This document shows, piece by piece, positions 15,821 through 25,183 of a DNA stretch of 37,107 nt; positions within the stretch are counted from its first letter, which is position 1, and each line of letters starts with the position of its first letter. The stretch lies in assembly GCA_052173415.1 (NCBI GenBank), contig JBQMYQ010000015.1, forward strand, positions 1 to 37,107. Reading direction: 5' to 3'. Below the pieces are notes generated by a model, which did no database searches, was not told where the DNA came from, and worked only from the letters and a program-made list of their open reading frames with translations. This DNA comes from Wolinella sp052173415 (GTDB lineage Bacteria; Campylobacterota; Campylobacteria; Campylobacterales; Helicobacteraceae). The translations under genes and the position numbers were made by a program.

Positions 15821-17304
15821 TGTGGCGATTCCTGCTTTTTCTCGTGCTCTTTTCAGGGCTTTGGGCGAGCGAAGTTAGCGCGAGTAAGCGGCTTGCCCTG
15901 CTTCAGGAGAACTATCTTGATGAGAAAAACATTTGGCTTAGTGCCTATAAAAATATCAAAAATTATCAAGAGATCCTTTTTGAAATCGAGAGCGTGCAAC
16001 AGAGACTAAAATCGAGGAATCTGAGCGTCAAAACCCGTATAGAGAGCGAGCTGAGACTTGATGCGCTCCGCTCAAAACTTGAGATTTACAGTGCTTCAGA
16101 GAAGAGCTTTGCCGATATTATGCGTATCCCAAGCACTCAGGCTTCGCACCAAATCAACCTCTTTACTTACCTCACGGGAAGTTATGAGAGCGAACTACGC
16201 AAATATCAAAAGCTCTATGCGAGCGTCAAAAATGACTACGAAGAGGCGTTAGACTACCTAAAAATGTGGCATGAGCAGGCGAGCGCACTTCTAGGAATCG
16301 CAGAAAACGACCATGAGCGCACGCAGATTGAGCAGTTTGCAAGCAAGGTTCAAGGAGATATTCTCTACCTTGAAAGCTCAAAAGATATTATCAATGGGCT
16401 AGGCGATCGGCTCAAACTCTATGAGAATCTCATTCATAAAAGTGCCGAAGAATACCGCAACAACGAGCTTCCCAAGGTTCAGCTTACCATTGCGATTTTG
16501 CTGAGCGCGTCGCTATTTATCTACTTCACGCGCCGTTTCATCACGCGCCATATTCATGATGACGAGCGACGTTTCCGCCTGCTCAAGACAATGAATATTC
16601 TCTTTTTGGTGAGTGTGATTATCATCCTCCTCTTCTCTTTTTCCAGCAACATTTTGCACGCCATCACACTGCTAGGATTCCTCGGAGCAGGAATCGCCGT
16701 CTCACTTAAAGAGCTAGTGCAAAACTTCGCAGGCTGGCTCTATTTGAGCTTCTCAGGGCTAATGAAAGTGGGGGATCGTATCCTCATTCACCACGAGACG
16801 CACCCAATAATCGGCGATATTATCGCAATCACGGCGACCAAAATCGTTCTATACGAGGGGATCAATCACACCACTGCAAGCGAGCTCAAGCGCGCGGGAC
16901 GGATTGTGATGATCCCCAATCATTACGTGTTTAATCACCCGATTTTTAACTACACGCTAGAGAGCCTAAAGACGCTCTATGATCTCATTGAGATTGACAT
17001 CGAGCCCACAAGCGACCTTGCACGCGCCAAAGAGCTTGCGATGAAGGTGATTTTGGAGCGCACCGAACGCTACATCGAGCTTGGCAGGAAGCAATACAAA
17101 GCCCTGCGCGAGAAATATGACTTGCGGCGGAATATGGATTTCAGCCCACAGATCCACTTCGTCATCGCCAATGACAATCAAGCAATCCGCATGCAGATGT
17201 GGTTTCTCTCGCCCTATCGAGACATTATGCAGGTGCGTAGCGAAATTACGCAGGAATTTTTAACGCTGTTGCAAAAAGAGGAGCATATTCATCTCAAAGC
17301 CTAA
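15820..17304 (+). CDS. MscS-family mechanosensitive ion channel with periplasmic coiled-coil domain
   Basis: A 494-residue small-conductance mechanosensitive channel homologue. A signal peptide (MWRFLLFLVLFSGLWAS) precedes a long helical, coiled-coil periplasmic region (about 20-215), as in larger MscK-like relatives. Spans lie near 222-240 and 256-278. The pore helix is HAITLLGFLGAGIAVSLKELVQNFAGW, followed by the MscS beta domain (VGDRILI, GRIVMIPNHYVFNHPIFNYT) and a cytoplasmic C-terminal domain. It likely relieves turgor at hypo-osmotic shock. The start overlaps the HIT stop (TAATG). It is the last gene of the run and converges with the FecR gene across a hairpin-rich gap. Confidence 0.9.
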   Translation: MWRFLLFLVLFSGLWASEVSASKRLALLQENYLDEKNIWLSAYKNIKNYQEILFEIESVQQRLKSRNLSVKTRIESELRLDALRSKLEIYSASEKSFADIMRIPSTQASHQINLFTYLTGSYESELRKYQKLYASVKNDYEEALDYLKMWHEQASALLGIAENDHERTQIEQFASKVQGDILYLESSKDIINGLGDRLKLYENLIHKSAEEYRNNELPKVQLTIAILLSASLFIYFTRRFITRHIHDDERRFRLLKTMNILFLVSVIIILLFSFSSNILHAITLLGFLGAGIAVSLKELVQNFAGWLYLSFSGLMKVGDRILIHHETHPIIGDIIAITATKIVLYEGINHTTASELKRAGRIVMIPNHYVFNHPIFNYTLESLKTLYDLIEIDIEPTSDLARAKELAMKVILERTERYIELGRKQYKALREKYDLRRNMDFSPQIHFVIANDNQAIRMQMWFLSPYRDIMQVRSEITQEFLTLLQKEEHIHLKA

Positions 17305-17567
17305 ATGCGCAAAATAGGGCGTGTTTTGAATTTGTTTTTGTAGCTCCGCCTTTTCTCAAGCTTTACGAGGAATCGTAGGGGGAATCCGAGCCAAAATAGA
17401 TCTTTTTTGAGAAAGAAAAACACAAAAAAAGGAGATTTCAAAACCTTGAGACTTGAGAGAGGCTTTGTTTCTTTGACCTTACGTGCACTTGTTCTTTTGT
17501 GCAAAATTCCACCTCGCTCCCTCTTGCCGGCGGCGTGCTTAGGAGCGAGGAATTTTGTTAGGAATGA
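17305..17567. other. Convergent intergenic region rich in small inverted repeats
   Basis: A 263-base gap between convergent mscS and the FecR gene. No coding potential is recognised. It contains a 5-bp stem closed by a GGAA tetraloop (TACGA-GGAA-TCGTA, 17364-17377) built around one GGAATC motif, a second GGAATC at 17381-17386, A-rich and T-rich runs, a TGCAC...GTGCA stem near 17484-17502, and the large hairpin listed separately. Two-way transcription termination is the simplest reading; a small RNA cannot be excluded. Confidence 0.5.
17503..17556. terminator. Large inverted repeat, likely bidirectional terminator
   Basis: CCTCGCTCC (17512-17520) pairs perfectly with GGAGCGAGG (17542-17550). 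The stem extends outward by AAAATT (17503-17508) with AATTTT (17551-17556) around a three-base bulge. The 21-base loop is GC-rich (CCGGCGGCG). A/T runs flank both sides, as expected for a terminator working in both directions between the converging mscS and FecR genes. Confidence 0.7.
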
Positions 17568-19826
17568 TTAAATTCGTGGTGCCTTGAAGACTCCTGTAGC
17601 TTCTTGATTCCCGCGTGTAACGTTGAATGTCCCGCCGATTGCATTAGCCTCTGCGCCATAGAATTTTCCCTTGGCACTCCCTGCACCTCCATCAAGAGTA
17701 GCAGAGAAGCCTCCTGAGAGCGCCTCCACAACCCCGCCATTTACAGAGACATTCCACTCAGGTCCTGTAGCCGTAGCAAAGCGCAAATAGCTATCCGAAG
17801 AGACGAGACTTGCGCTTCCACCCCCAAAATCAAAGGCAAAGCGCACGCTTCCTCTAGCAATATCTTTCACGCTCGCACCCTCACGGATACTTCCCATGAC
17901 GCTATTACTTTGGTATGCGTATCGCTGATTGGAACCGGGCAAGAGCCCTATAAGATGTTGCGTCGCATCACCGTGATTTTTACCTGCGACCCAATAATTG
18001 ATGTCTCCAGGGAGAAGCATCTGAGTGCCATCAGGAGTGTGATGTTTAGCCGCCCAGTAGCCCCATGATACGTAGTCACTCGCCGGACCGCCCTCATCAG
18101 GAGCTGTGACTAGCCATGAATCACCATTAGTCATACCAAAGGTTTGATCATTGATATGAGCGATCTTGTAATTGCCTTGACGAAAATCGTGAGTAATTTT
18201 AGGATCACTGGAATCGTGTTGCTCAAATTCAATTTTTGTTCGAGAGCTTTCATTTGGATTCCCACGACTTATGCCTAGAGATACCTTATTGCCAATATAC
18301 GTCCGACTTGCGCCACCCGAAGTGCTACTCCTTGATGTAGCAAGCCCATCTAACGTTAGCGTTCCGCTGTCTTGGGCAGGAAGCCGCGTAGCTCCGTCGT
18401 TCGCCATTGCGAAAGTATGATTAGGCGATGTGATCTGATTGGGATCTGCCGTCCCAAAAAGTGCGAACGAATCAGGCGTGCCATAGATTTTCCCCGTGAA
18501 GCCTTGACCAACTCCCCCGCTAATCGAAGAGCCTCCGAGACCATAGACGTGATTATTAGAGCGGGTAGAAGGCATGACCATGTTTCCCTCAAGTTCTGTG
18601 CCATTTGTAATCTTACCGATTACGATCTTAGTGATCCCCTGCCCGCGTCCCTGTATAGCCATAAACGTCCCATTGCCCGTCGAATCTGTTTTGACATAGC
18701 CCACCATTGAGGAATCGCGATTAAGAAGCGAATGTAGGCGACGTGCGCCCAATGGAATCGGCGCACCCGATGGTGTGTGTAATTCATTTATGATTCCCCC
18801 ATATGCAAATATCCCCTGCTCCGGAATATCAATCATATAATAAGGCAACGGTCGTCCCTCTTTGATCGCTCGATACCCATGGAAAGAGTATGCGAGAACC
18901 CCAATGCGCCCGGAACCCCCGCTAGCCATGCCATATTGCAAATCAATATATTTTCCTTTTTGACGCGCGCGCTTTAGCTCGACTCTGCTACCATCAGCCA
19001 GCCTACCCTCTCCGCTTATGTGGTTATCCTGCAGACTAGCTCCATCATCTTCATATGCATCTCCGATAGTTTCAAAGCTGCTACTTGAGCTAAGCGCGCT
19101 ATTTTGCTCTTGAGCCTCGCTACCTGCTTTGGTTTTACTTGCTATCTTGGAATCCCGGGAATCCTGAGAGCTTCCTGAAGCCATTGCGGTGCTACTTGTA
19201 TTATCAGCATCCTCTACACTCCGATCTGTCCCATAAAATTCCGAAACCTCATTCGCGGGAATGGGCAGGGGAGGCGTAGGGACATTTACAGGCGTTACGA
19301 GAGTATATTCCCCCGCGGCAACAATCACCGGCTCAAGCTTTGGAAACGCAAGCGCACTCACAGCAATAGAGCCATTGAGGCAACGGATCGTATCATGCTC
19401 CTCGCCGATTTTCCCATCAATGGTCGTGCCACGGATTCCTATACTTGCGGTTCTTGTCTCTAGGCGGAAGTTCTGCGGAGCGATTTTTCCGATTTTCCCC
19501 GTAATCGCCCTAAAACTCCCCTTGACAATAGAGATATCCATCTTTGGACTTGAAGAAGAAGCAAGAAATTCATGCACTCTAAGCACGCTACCACTCCCAA
19601 GCGTAATCACCGTCTGATCATCAAAAGTAAGCTGAAGTTTGGAATTCTCGCCCGTTTTTACGGTATCTTGCTCCTCAATCTTGCTCCCAATCTGTATAGC
19701 GACGCGCTTCCCGCTACGTTCAAGCTCGGCTGTCCCATTTAGCATACTCACGCTCCCCACGCTCGCATGCAGAGTCACGCTCATCACAGCGACTAAAAAC
19801 GCCCCTTTAAGCCAACTAATAGGCAT
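17568..19826 (-). CDS. Exported FecR-domain protein with TbpB-like beta-barrel regions
   Basis: A 752-residue exported protein. Residues 1-21 form a signal peptide (ending LHAS) with no lipobox cysteine. A FecR domain (about 23-145) has AIQIGSKIEEQDTVKTGENSKLQLTFDDQTVITLGSGS and TASIGIRGTTIDG. A Ser/Glu-rich linker follows. Two glycine-rich beta lobes come next: one ends near 420 with GFTGKIYGTPDSFALFG, the other ends at the C-terminus with GKFYGAEANAIGGTFNV and GVF. These recall the barrel ends of transferrin-binding-protein-B-like surface proteins. YVSWGYWAAKH lies in the second lobe. The frame opens at GTG 19862, but ATG 19826 follows AGGAGGAGGG and starts the signal peptide. No FecA, FecI or TonB gene is adjacent. 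Function is unknown: perhaps surface binding. Confidence 0.72.
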   Translation of the reverse strand: MPISWLKGAFLVAVMSVTLHASVGSVSMLNGTAELERSGKRVAIQIGSKIEEQDTVKTGENSKLQLTFDDQTVITLGSGSVLRVHEFLASSSSPKMDISIVKGSFRAITGKIGKIAPQNFRLETRTASIGIRGTTIDGKIGEEHDTIRCLNGSIAVSALAFPKLEPVIVAAGEYTLVTPVNVPTPPLPIPANEVSEFYGTDRSVEDADNTSSTAMASGSSQDSRDSKIASKTKAGSEAQEQNSALSSSSSFETIGDAYEDDGASLQDNHISGEGRLADGSRVELKRARQKGKYIDLQYGMASGGSGRIGVLAYSFHGYRAIKEGRPLPYYMIDIPEQGIFAYGGIINELHTPSGAPIPLGARRLHSLLNRDSSMVGYVKTDSTGNGTFMAIQGRGQGITKIVIGKITNGTELEGNMVMPSTRSNNHVYGLGGSSISGGVGQGFTGKIYGTPDSFALFGTADPNQITSPNHTFAMANDGATRLPAQDSGTLTLDGLATSRSSTSGGASRTYIGNKVSLGISRGNPNESSRTKIEFEQHDSSDPKITHDFRQGNYKIAHINDQTFGMTNGDSWLVTAPDEGGPASDYVSWGYWAAKHHTPDGTQMLLPGDINYWVAGKNHGDATQHLIGLLPGSNQRYAYQSNSVMGSIREGASVKDIARGSVRFAFDFGGGSASLVSSDSYLRFATATGPEWNVSVNGGVVEALSGGFSATLDGGAGSAKGKFYGAEANAIGGTFNVTRGNQEATGVFKAPRI

Positions 19827-19892
19827 GTCTATGACCCTCCTCCTCTTTGATAGTTTTAACACCTGAGCTCATATTGCCACAGTTTTTATGAG

Positions 19893-19898
19893 ATTATA
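19893..19898 (-). promoter_or_regulatory. Consensus -10 box for the FecR-domain gene
   Basis: The minus strand carries a perfect TATAAT 67 bases before the chosen ATG, after a T-run, in the 109-base gap following polA. This matches the epsilonproteobacterial vegetative pattern and indicates the gene is transcribed separately from polA. Confidence 0.55.
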
Positions 19899-19935
19899 AT
19901 AAAAAAATAACTCTAAAATACGATTTTATGCGATT

Positions 19936-22635
19936 TTATTTCAGTGCGCCCCAGTGCTCACCCAGTGCGATTCCGCATTTTAGGGGCACATCAAGCGGAT
20001 AGATTCCTTCCATGACCTTTGCGAGGTTTTTTGCGTAATCCTCTGCAAGTGCGCGCGGAGCTTCAAAAATTAATTCATCATGCACTTGTAGCAGTAGCCA
20101 TAGCGACTCCTCGTGCGAGAATCGCTCCCTAATTTCTGCCATGGCAAGCTTGATTAAATCCGCCGCACTGCCCTGAAATATGCTATTGACCGCCTCGCGC
20201 AAATAGGCTGCCTTTTGATATTCTGCCGCGCCCTCAAAATCAAAATATCGTCTCCGCCCCAAAAGCGTCTGCGCATAGCCATGCAAAAGCGCGTAATCCT
20301 CTTTGGATTTTAAAAACGACTTCACCGTAGGAAAGGAGGCAAAATAGCTATCGATATAGCCTTTCGCCTCTTTTGGGGTGATTTTTAGCGTCTCAGAGAG
20401 CTTGCGCGCGCCCATGCCATAGATAAGTCCGAAGTTAATACTTTTGGCGATTCCCCGATGTTCTTGCGCGCGCTCCTTGCCAAAAATCCTCCTCGCCGTC
20501 TCAAAATGTATATCCGCCCCCTCTTTAAAAGCTGCCACAAGGGCGGGATCTTGCGAAAAGTGCGCAAGCAAACGTAGCTCAATTTGCGAATAATCAAGGC
20601 TAATGAGCAGATTCCCCTCGCTCGCGATGAAGCCCTGACGTATCTGCCTGCCCACCTCCGTCTTCACAGGGATATTTTGGAGATTGGGATTTTTGGAGCT
20701 TAGCCGCCCTGTTGATGTCCCTGTCTGTAAAAACGACGTATAAACGCGATGATCCTCTTGCGTGCTCGCCAGGCGCATAAGCGGCTCGATGTAGGTGCTT
20801 TTTAGCTTAAAAAGCTCGCGATATTCTAGTAGCGGCTCGATAATAGGATGTGCGCCTAGGAGCGAGTTTAGAACCGTTTCATTGGTGCTATATCCCGTGC
20901 GAGTCTTCTTGCTTGAGGGAAGTGCGAGCGTCTCAAAGAGGACGATTCCGAGCTGTTGTGGAGAATTTAGATTAAACTCTCCCCCCGCATGAGCGTAAAT
21001 CTCGCTACTCAGATCGCCGATACGCTGATTCACCTCCTTAAACAACGCGCCGAAAAACTCCGTATCGACCTTGATTCCCCGCTCTTCCATCGAAACAAGC
21101 ACGTGAATAAAGGGAAATTCCAGCTCCTTTGCAAGCTCCAAAAGGTGCTCGCAATCGCGTTTTTTAAGCTCTTCTATGAGCTTAAAATAGAGCAGATACG
21201 TCGCTAGTGCGTCCTCTCCTGCGTATTTTGCCGCCTCTTGCAAATTCACTTGCGCAAAGGTCTCACCCTTTCGCACCATCTCATCAAAGGCAATCATCTC
21301 GTGCGAAAACCACCGCTTCATCTGAAAATCCAAGCCCACAGGCGAGCTAGAATCAATAAGCCACGCCAAAATCATGCTATCGCCAAAGGAATTTGTGGGC
21401 AGGATTCCTAGATTTTGGTGCAAAATCTCAAAGTCAAATTTCAGATTGTGCCCGATGACATAAGCACCGAAAATCCGCTTGATTGCCCACTTCGCATCTT
21501 CGATTCCGAGCTGCTCGTCGACGCCTAAATAGTTATGCGCGATGGGGACATAATAGCCCACCTTGCCCTCAAGACAAAAGGAAAATCCCACAAGCTTCGC
21601 GCACCGCGTATCAAGCGAATCGGTCTCCGTGTCAAACGCGACCACGCTCTGTGGCGTAATGTTCGCGAGTAGCTCCTCTAGACGCTCCCTCTTGCTCACG
21701 AGCTCGACATTACGGATAAAGCTCGTATCCTTCGCGGGAATCGGAGCTTTTTTGGGCGCAGCAGTAGCACTAAGATAACCATCTTCTTTTTTGAGTTTCT
21801 CTAGCACGCGCTTGAGACCAAAATCAAGCAACTCATCGCTAATGGATAGCAGAGGATTGAGCGCGGGGAAGCGGCAAGATTCAAGCTCCAAATCAGCAAT
21901 CAAATTCTCGCGCAAACGCACCAATTCGCGACTGCGATACGCATCTTCGCGCCCAATCTCCAAGAGCTCCCTAATCCGCAGGGAATCGACGCGCTCCAAA
22001 TGCTCATAAATCGTATCGAGGCTTCCAAACTGCGTAATAAGCTTTTGTGCGCCTTTTGCGCCGATTCCCCGAACCCCCGGGACATTATCCGCGCTATCGC
22101 CCACAATGCTCTGATAATCGATAAACTGCTCGGGCGAAACGCCGTATTTCTCGAGGCATTGCGCCGCTTTAATCTCCTTTTTTTTGAGCGGGTCAAAGAG
22201 GTGCGTATTCTCATTGATGAGCTGGTAGAGATCCTTATCGTGGCTAATAATGCGCACGCTGAGCTCTTTTGCGCTAGCGAGGCGATTAATCGAAGCAATC
22301 ACATCATCTGCCTCATAGCCCGCGACGGAAATGCTCTTAAAGCCCATCTTCTCAATCCACTCAATCGCCACGGGAATCTGCTTCAAAAGATCATCGGGCG
22401 CGAGGGGGCGTTGGGCTTTGTAGTTTGCGTCAATTTTCTTGCGGATTCCCTCCTCTTTGCTATCCAGCGCGAAAATAACGTAATCGCTTCGGTGCTCTTT
22501 GTGCAACTGAATGATGAAATTCGCAAAGCCCATGAGCAGCCCCACAGGAAAATTATTCGGGCTTTTTAGCGGAGGGAGCGCGAAGTAACTACGAAAAAAA
22601 AATCCAAACGTGTCAATAATAATCAGTCTCTTCAA
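19936..22635 (-). CDS. polA: DNA polymerase I
   Basis: A repair and Okazaki-fragment polymerase of 899 residues with all three domains. The 5' nuclease comes first (about 1-290: LIIIDTFGFFFRSYFALPPL, VAGYEADDVIA, GVRGIGAKGAQKL). The 3'-5' exonuclease domain follows (about 310-500) and retains its acidic residues: DTE in VAFDTETDSLD, GHNLKFDFE and YAGEDALAT, so proofreading is probably active. The polymerase has motif A (SLDYSQIELRLLAHFS), motif B (RGIAKSINFGLIYGMG) and motif C (LLQVHDELIFE). The codon at 22635 is TTG, well supported by TTAAGGAG and by the family N-terminus. It lies 147 bases after nrdA, across a double hairpin. Confidence 0.97.
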   Translation of the reverse strand: MKRLIIIDTFGFFFRSYFALPPLKSPNNFPVGLLMGFANFIIQLHKEHRSDYVIFALDSKEEGIRKKIDANYKAQRPLAPDDLLKQIPVAIEWIEKMGFKSISVAGYEADDVIASINRLASAKELSVRIISHDKDLYQLINENTHLFDPLKKKEIKAAQCLEKYGVSPEQFIDYQSIVGDSADNVPGVRGIGAKGAQKLITQFGSLDTIYEHLERVDSLRIRELLEIGREDAYRSRELVRLRENLIADLELESCRFPALNPLLSISDELLDFGLKRVLEKLKKEDGYLSATAAPKKAPIPAKDTSFIRNVELVSKRERLEELLANITPQSVVAFDTETDSLDTRCAKLVGFSFCLEGKVGYYVPIAHNYLGVDEQLGIEDAKWAIKRIFGAYVIGHNLKFDFEILHQNLGILPTNSFGDSMILAWLIDSSSPVGLDFQMKRWFSHEMIAFDEMVRKGETFAQVNLQEAAKYAGEDALATYLLYFKLIEELKKRDCEHLLELAKELEFPFIHVLVSMEERGIKVDTEFFGALFKEVNQRIGDLSSEIYAHAGGEFNLNSPQQLGIVLFETLALPSSKKTRTGYSTNETVLNSLLGAHPIIEPLLEYRELFKLKSTYIEPLMRLASTQEDHRVYTSFLQTGTSTGRLSSKNPNLQNIPVKTEVGRQIRQGFIASEGNLLISLDYSQIELRLLAHFSQDPALVAAFKEGADIHFETARRIFGKERAQEHRGIAKSINFGLIYGMGARKLSETLKITPKEAKGYIDSYFASFPTVKSFLKSKEDYALLHGYAQTLLGRRRYFDFEGAAEYQKAAYLREAVNSIFQGSAADLIKLAMAEIRERFSHEESLWLLLQVHDELIFEAPRALAEDYAKNLAKVMEGIYPLDVPLKCGIALGEHWGALK

Positions 22636-22702
22636 GCTCTACTCCTTAAGGTTAATTGCGCAAATCACGGGCGGGAATAGCCAAAAGAGACGAAACTTAG
22701 CG

Positions 22703-22777
22703 GACTTTGACCGGTTATTTGAGCGCGATTCCCGCTTTTTGTCGCTTTTTATAAAGAGCGGGAATCAGGTCAAAGTC
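22703..22777. repeat. Two-tier inverted repeat between nrdA and polA carrying paired GGGAATC motifs
   Basis: The outer arms GACTTTGACC (22703-22712) and GGTCAAAGTC (22768-22777) are perfectly complementary. The inner arms GATTCCCGCT (22727-22736) and AGCGGGAATC (22757-22766) are also perfectly complementary and contain the dispersed motif in head-to-head orientation. It begins five bases downstream of the nrdA stop. It may end nrdA transcription; no strong U-run follows the outer arm. A paired uptake motif doubling as terminator is an alternative reading. Confidence 0.75.
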
Positions 22778-22782
22778 TCAAA

Positions 22783-25146
22783 CTACTGACACCCCTCGCA
22801 CTCAATGCTTCGATCCATCGTCTCCTCGGCTTGCGGACTTTGACTGCGCAGATAGTAGGTCGATTTGAGCCCCAATCTCCACGCATTCATGTAAATCTCA
22901 TTGAGGTATTTGCCACTCGCCCGCTCAAGCGACATGAAAACATTCGTGCTCTGCCCCTGATCGATCCACTTCTGACGGATCGCCGCGGCTTTAATGAGGA
23001 GATTTTGATCCAAATCATAAGCAGATTGATAGAAATTCCACGTCTGGAGATTGAGCCCGGGCGCGACGACGGGAATGAGCCCGCTTAGATTCTCCTCAAA
23101 CCACTTGCGCTTATAAATAGGCTCGATTGTCTGTGTCGTCCCCACGAGGATACTGATGGAGCTCGTGGGCGCAATCGCCATGAGATAGCCATTTCGCATA
23201 CCCTGCGTTTTCACTTGCGCGCGCAAGCAATCCCAATCACAATCCGTGCCAAAAAGCCCGCCCCGATCCACAAGCTTCTTCGCCTCGCTATTGGCCACAT
23301 CAATAGGAAAAATCCCCTTTGACCAGTTCGAGCCCTCAAAACGTGGGTAGATTCCCTTCTCTTTTCCCAGCTCACTACTTGCCTTAATCGCGTGATAACT
23401 CACCTGCTCCATGAGGGAATCGATACGCTCAAGATGTGCCTGTGTGCCCCATGCGATTCCCGATTCCGCGAGCATTTGTGCCTCACCCATGACCCCAAGC
23501 CCAATCGCACGCGTCTCTAAATTCGTCTTTTTCACTTTGCGGTTGGGGTAGAAATTCAGATCAATTACATTATCAAGCATACGCACCGCAATAGGCACAA
23601 CCCGCGCAATCTCCTCAGGTGTGTTGATTTTTGAGAGATTAATGCTCGCAAGATTACACACCGCTGTCTTGCCCTCTTGCGCTACCCGTTCGGCTATGAA
23701 AACCTGCCTGCCCTTGAGGCAATCCATCGAGCTGATTTTATTCGCCCTCTTCTCCACACCTACATCGGTCGTAAGCATCTGCTGCTCCTCGTAGAGCTCA
23801 GATTCCCCATCTTCATACTCCACTCTAATCACGTAATGATTGGGCTCGGTATTTTGAAATATTTCGGTGCAGAGGTTGCTACTGCGTATGATTCCCGCGT
23901 GGGCATTAGGATTGGCGCGATTAGCATTATCTTTGAAGCACAAAAAGGGCGAGCCTATCTCAAAGTAGCTCGTCAAAATCCGCTTCCAAAGCTCTTTGGC
24001 GCGAACACTCTCCTTGATGATTCCCTCCATATTTTCATACTCAATATAGCGCGCCTCAAACGCCTCTCCATGCAGATCCGTAAGATCATTGCACTCATGC
24101 GGATCAAGGAGCGTCCAGCAAGAATCCTCCTCCACACGCTTCATGAACAGGTCGGGAATCCACAGCGCAGGGAATAGGTCATGTGCGCGCCTGCGCTCCT
24201 CGCCACTATTTTTTTTCAAATCGATAAAGTCAAAAATATCCGTATGCCATGGCTCCAAATAGACGCTGATTGCGCCCTTTCTCGTGCCGAGCTGATCAAC
24301 GGCAATCGCAATATCATTCGTGATTTTCATAAAGGGCACGACACCCCCTGCGGCATTTTTGTGCCCATCGATGAAGCTCCCAAGTCCGCGCACTTTGCTG
24401 TAATCCCAGCCGATTCCCCCACCATATTTTGAAAGCAGCGCCATCTCTTTGTAGCCATCGAAGATTCCCTCGATATTATCGGGCGTGCTGCCGATGTAGC
24501 ATGAGCTTAGCTGATGACGCGGAGTGCGGGCGTTGCTGAGGGTCGGGGTCGCCGCCATGACTTCAAAACGACTCAAAAGGTCATAAAACTTCACCGCCCA
24601 TTCGTTAGGATTACTCTCATTTTGCGCCAAAAACATTGCAATCGCCATGAACATGTGTTGCGGAAGCTCGATGGGGTTGTTGTTCTTATCCTTAATCAAA
24701 TAGCGATCATAGAGGGTTTTAATGCCCAAATAGCTAAATTGCAAATCGCGCTCAGGGACAATTTTAGAGTCCAAAAAATCAAGGTCAAACTTCTCTTTTA
24801 ATCCCCTAATAATGCGCCCCTCCTGCTCACCCCGCTCAAAGTAATCTTTAAGCTTTCCATAACCCGTAAAATGGTTGGCTTTGTGATAGAGGTCATAAAG
24901 GAACAGTCTAGCCGCGACAAAGCTCCAGTGCGGCGCATCTACGTCGATTTTATCCACGGCAGTTTTGATGAGTGTCTGCTGGATCTCCTCCGTGGTAATC
25001 TTGTCGCGAAACTGAATCTTCGCATCGACTTCAAGCTCGCTCTGACTGACATTATCCAGCCCTAAAACCGCGCTATGGGTGAATTTCTGAATTTTTGTTA
25101 CATCGAGCGCTTCCACTCGACCGCTTCGTTTAATCACTGTAAGCAA
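22783..25146 (-). CDS. nrdA: Ribonucleoside-diphosphate reductase class Ia, alpha subunit
   Basis: The large subunit of aerobic ribonucleotide reductase; it makes deoxyribonucleotides and needs NrdB, which is not in the window. The 787 residues contain an N-terminal ATP-cone (about 1-85), the active-site cysteines in LSSCYIGST and AVCNLASIN, the radical-site motif SSNLCTEIFQN, and TSSISILVGTTQTIEPIY. The C-terminal CEGC relays electrons from thioredoxin. The frame also opens at ATG 25164, but TTG 25146 is preferred: AAGGAG lies five bases upstream, inside the longer reading, and the H. pylori protein begins at the matching point. The 5' side carries an inverted GGGAATC pair; a double hairpin follows the stop. 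Confidence 0.95.
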   Translation of the reverse strand: MLTVIKRSGRVEALDVTKIQKFTHSAVLGLDNVSQSELEVDAKIQFRDKITTEEIQQTLIKTAVDKIDVDAPHWSFVAARLFLYDLYHKANHFTGYGKLKDYFERGEQEGRIIRGLKEKFDLDFLDSKIVPERDLQFSYLGIKTLYDRYLIKDKNNNPIELPQHMFMAIAMFLAQNESNPNEWAVKFYDLLSRFEVMAATPTLSNARTPRHQLSSCYIGSTPDNIEGIFDGYKEMALLSKYGGGIGWDYSKVRGLGSFIDGHKNAAGGVVPFMKITNDIAIAVDQLGTRKGAISVYLEPWHTDIFDFIDLKKNSGEERRRAHDLFPALWIPDLFMKRVEEDSCWTLLDPHECNDLTDLHGEAFEARYIEYENMEGIIKESVRAKELWKRILTSYFEIGSPFLCFKDNANRANPNAHAGIIRSSNLCTEIFQNTEPNHYVIRVEYEDGESELYEEQQMLTTDVGVEKRANKISSMDCLKGRQVFIAERVAQEGKTAVCNLASINLSKINTPEEIARVVPIAVRMLDNVIDLNFYPNRKVKKTNLETRAIGLGVMGEAQMLAESGIAWGTQAHLERIDSLMEQVSYHAIKASSELGKEKGIYPRFEGSNWSKGIFPIDVANSEAKKLVDRGGLFGTDCDWDCLRAQVKTQGMRNGYLMAIAPTSSISILVGTTQTIEPIYKRKWFEENLSGLIPVVAPGLNLQTWNFYQSAYDLDQNLLIKAAAIRQKWIDQGQSTNVFMSLERASGKYLNEIYMNAWRLGLKSTYYLRSQSPQAEETMDRSIECEGCQ

Positions 25147-25183
25147 AACATCTCCTTGACACATTTAAACTCTCAAGTATGCA

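Noticed and set aside
17568..19826. Classical FecR iron-siderophore anti-sigma system
   Set aside because: There is no neighbouring FecI sigma factor, FecA receptor or TonB gene. The protein has a cleavable signal peptide rather than a cytoplasmic N-terminus, and more than 500 extra residues.
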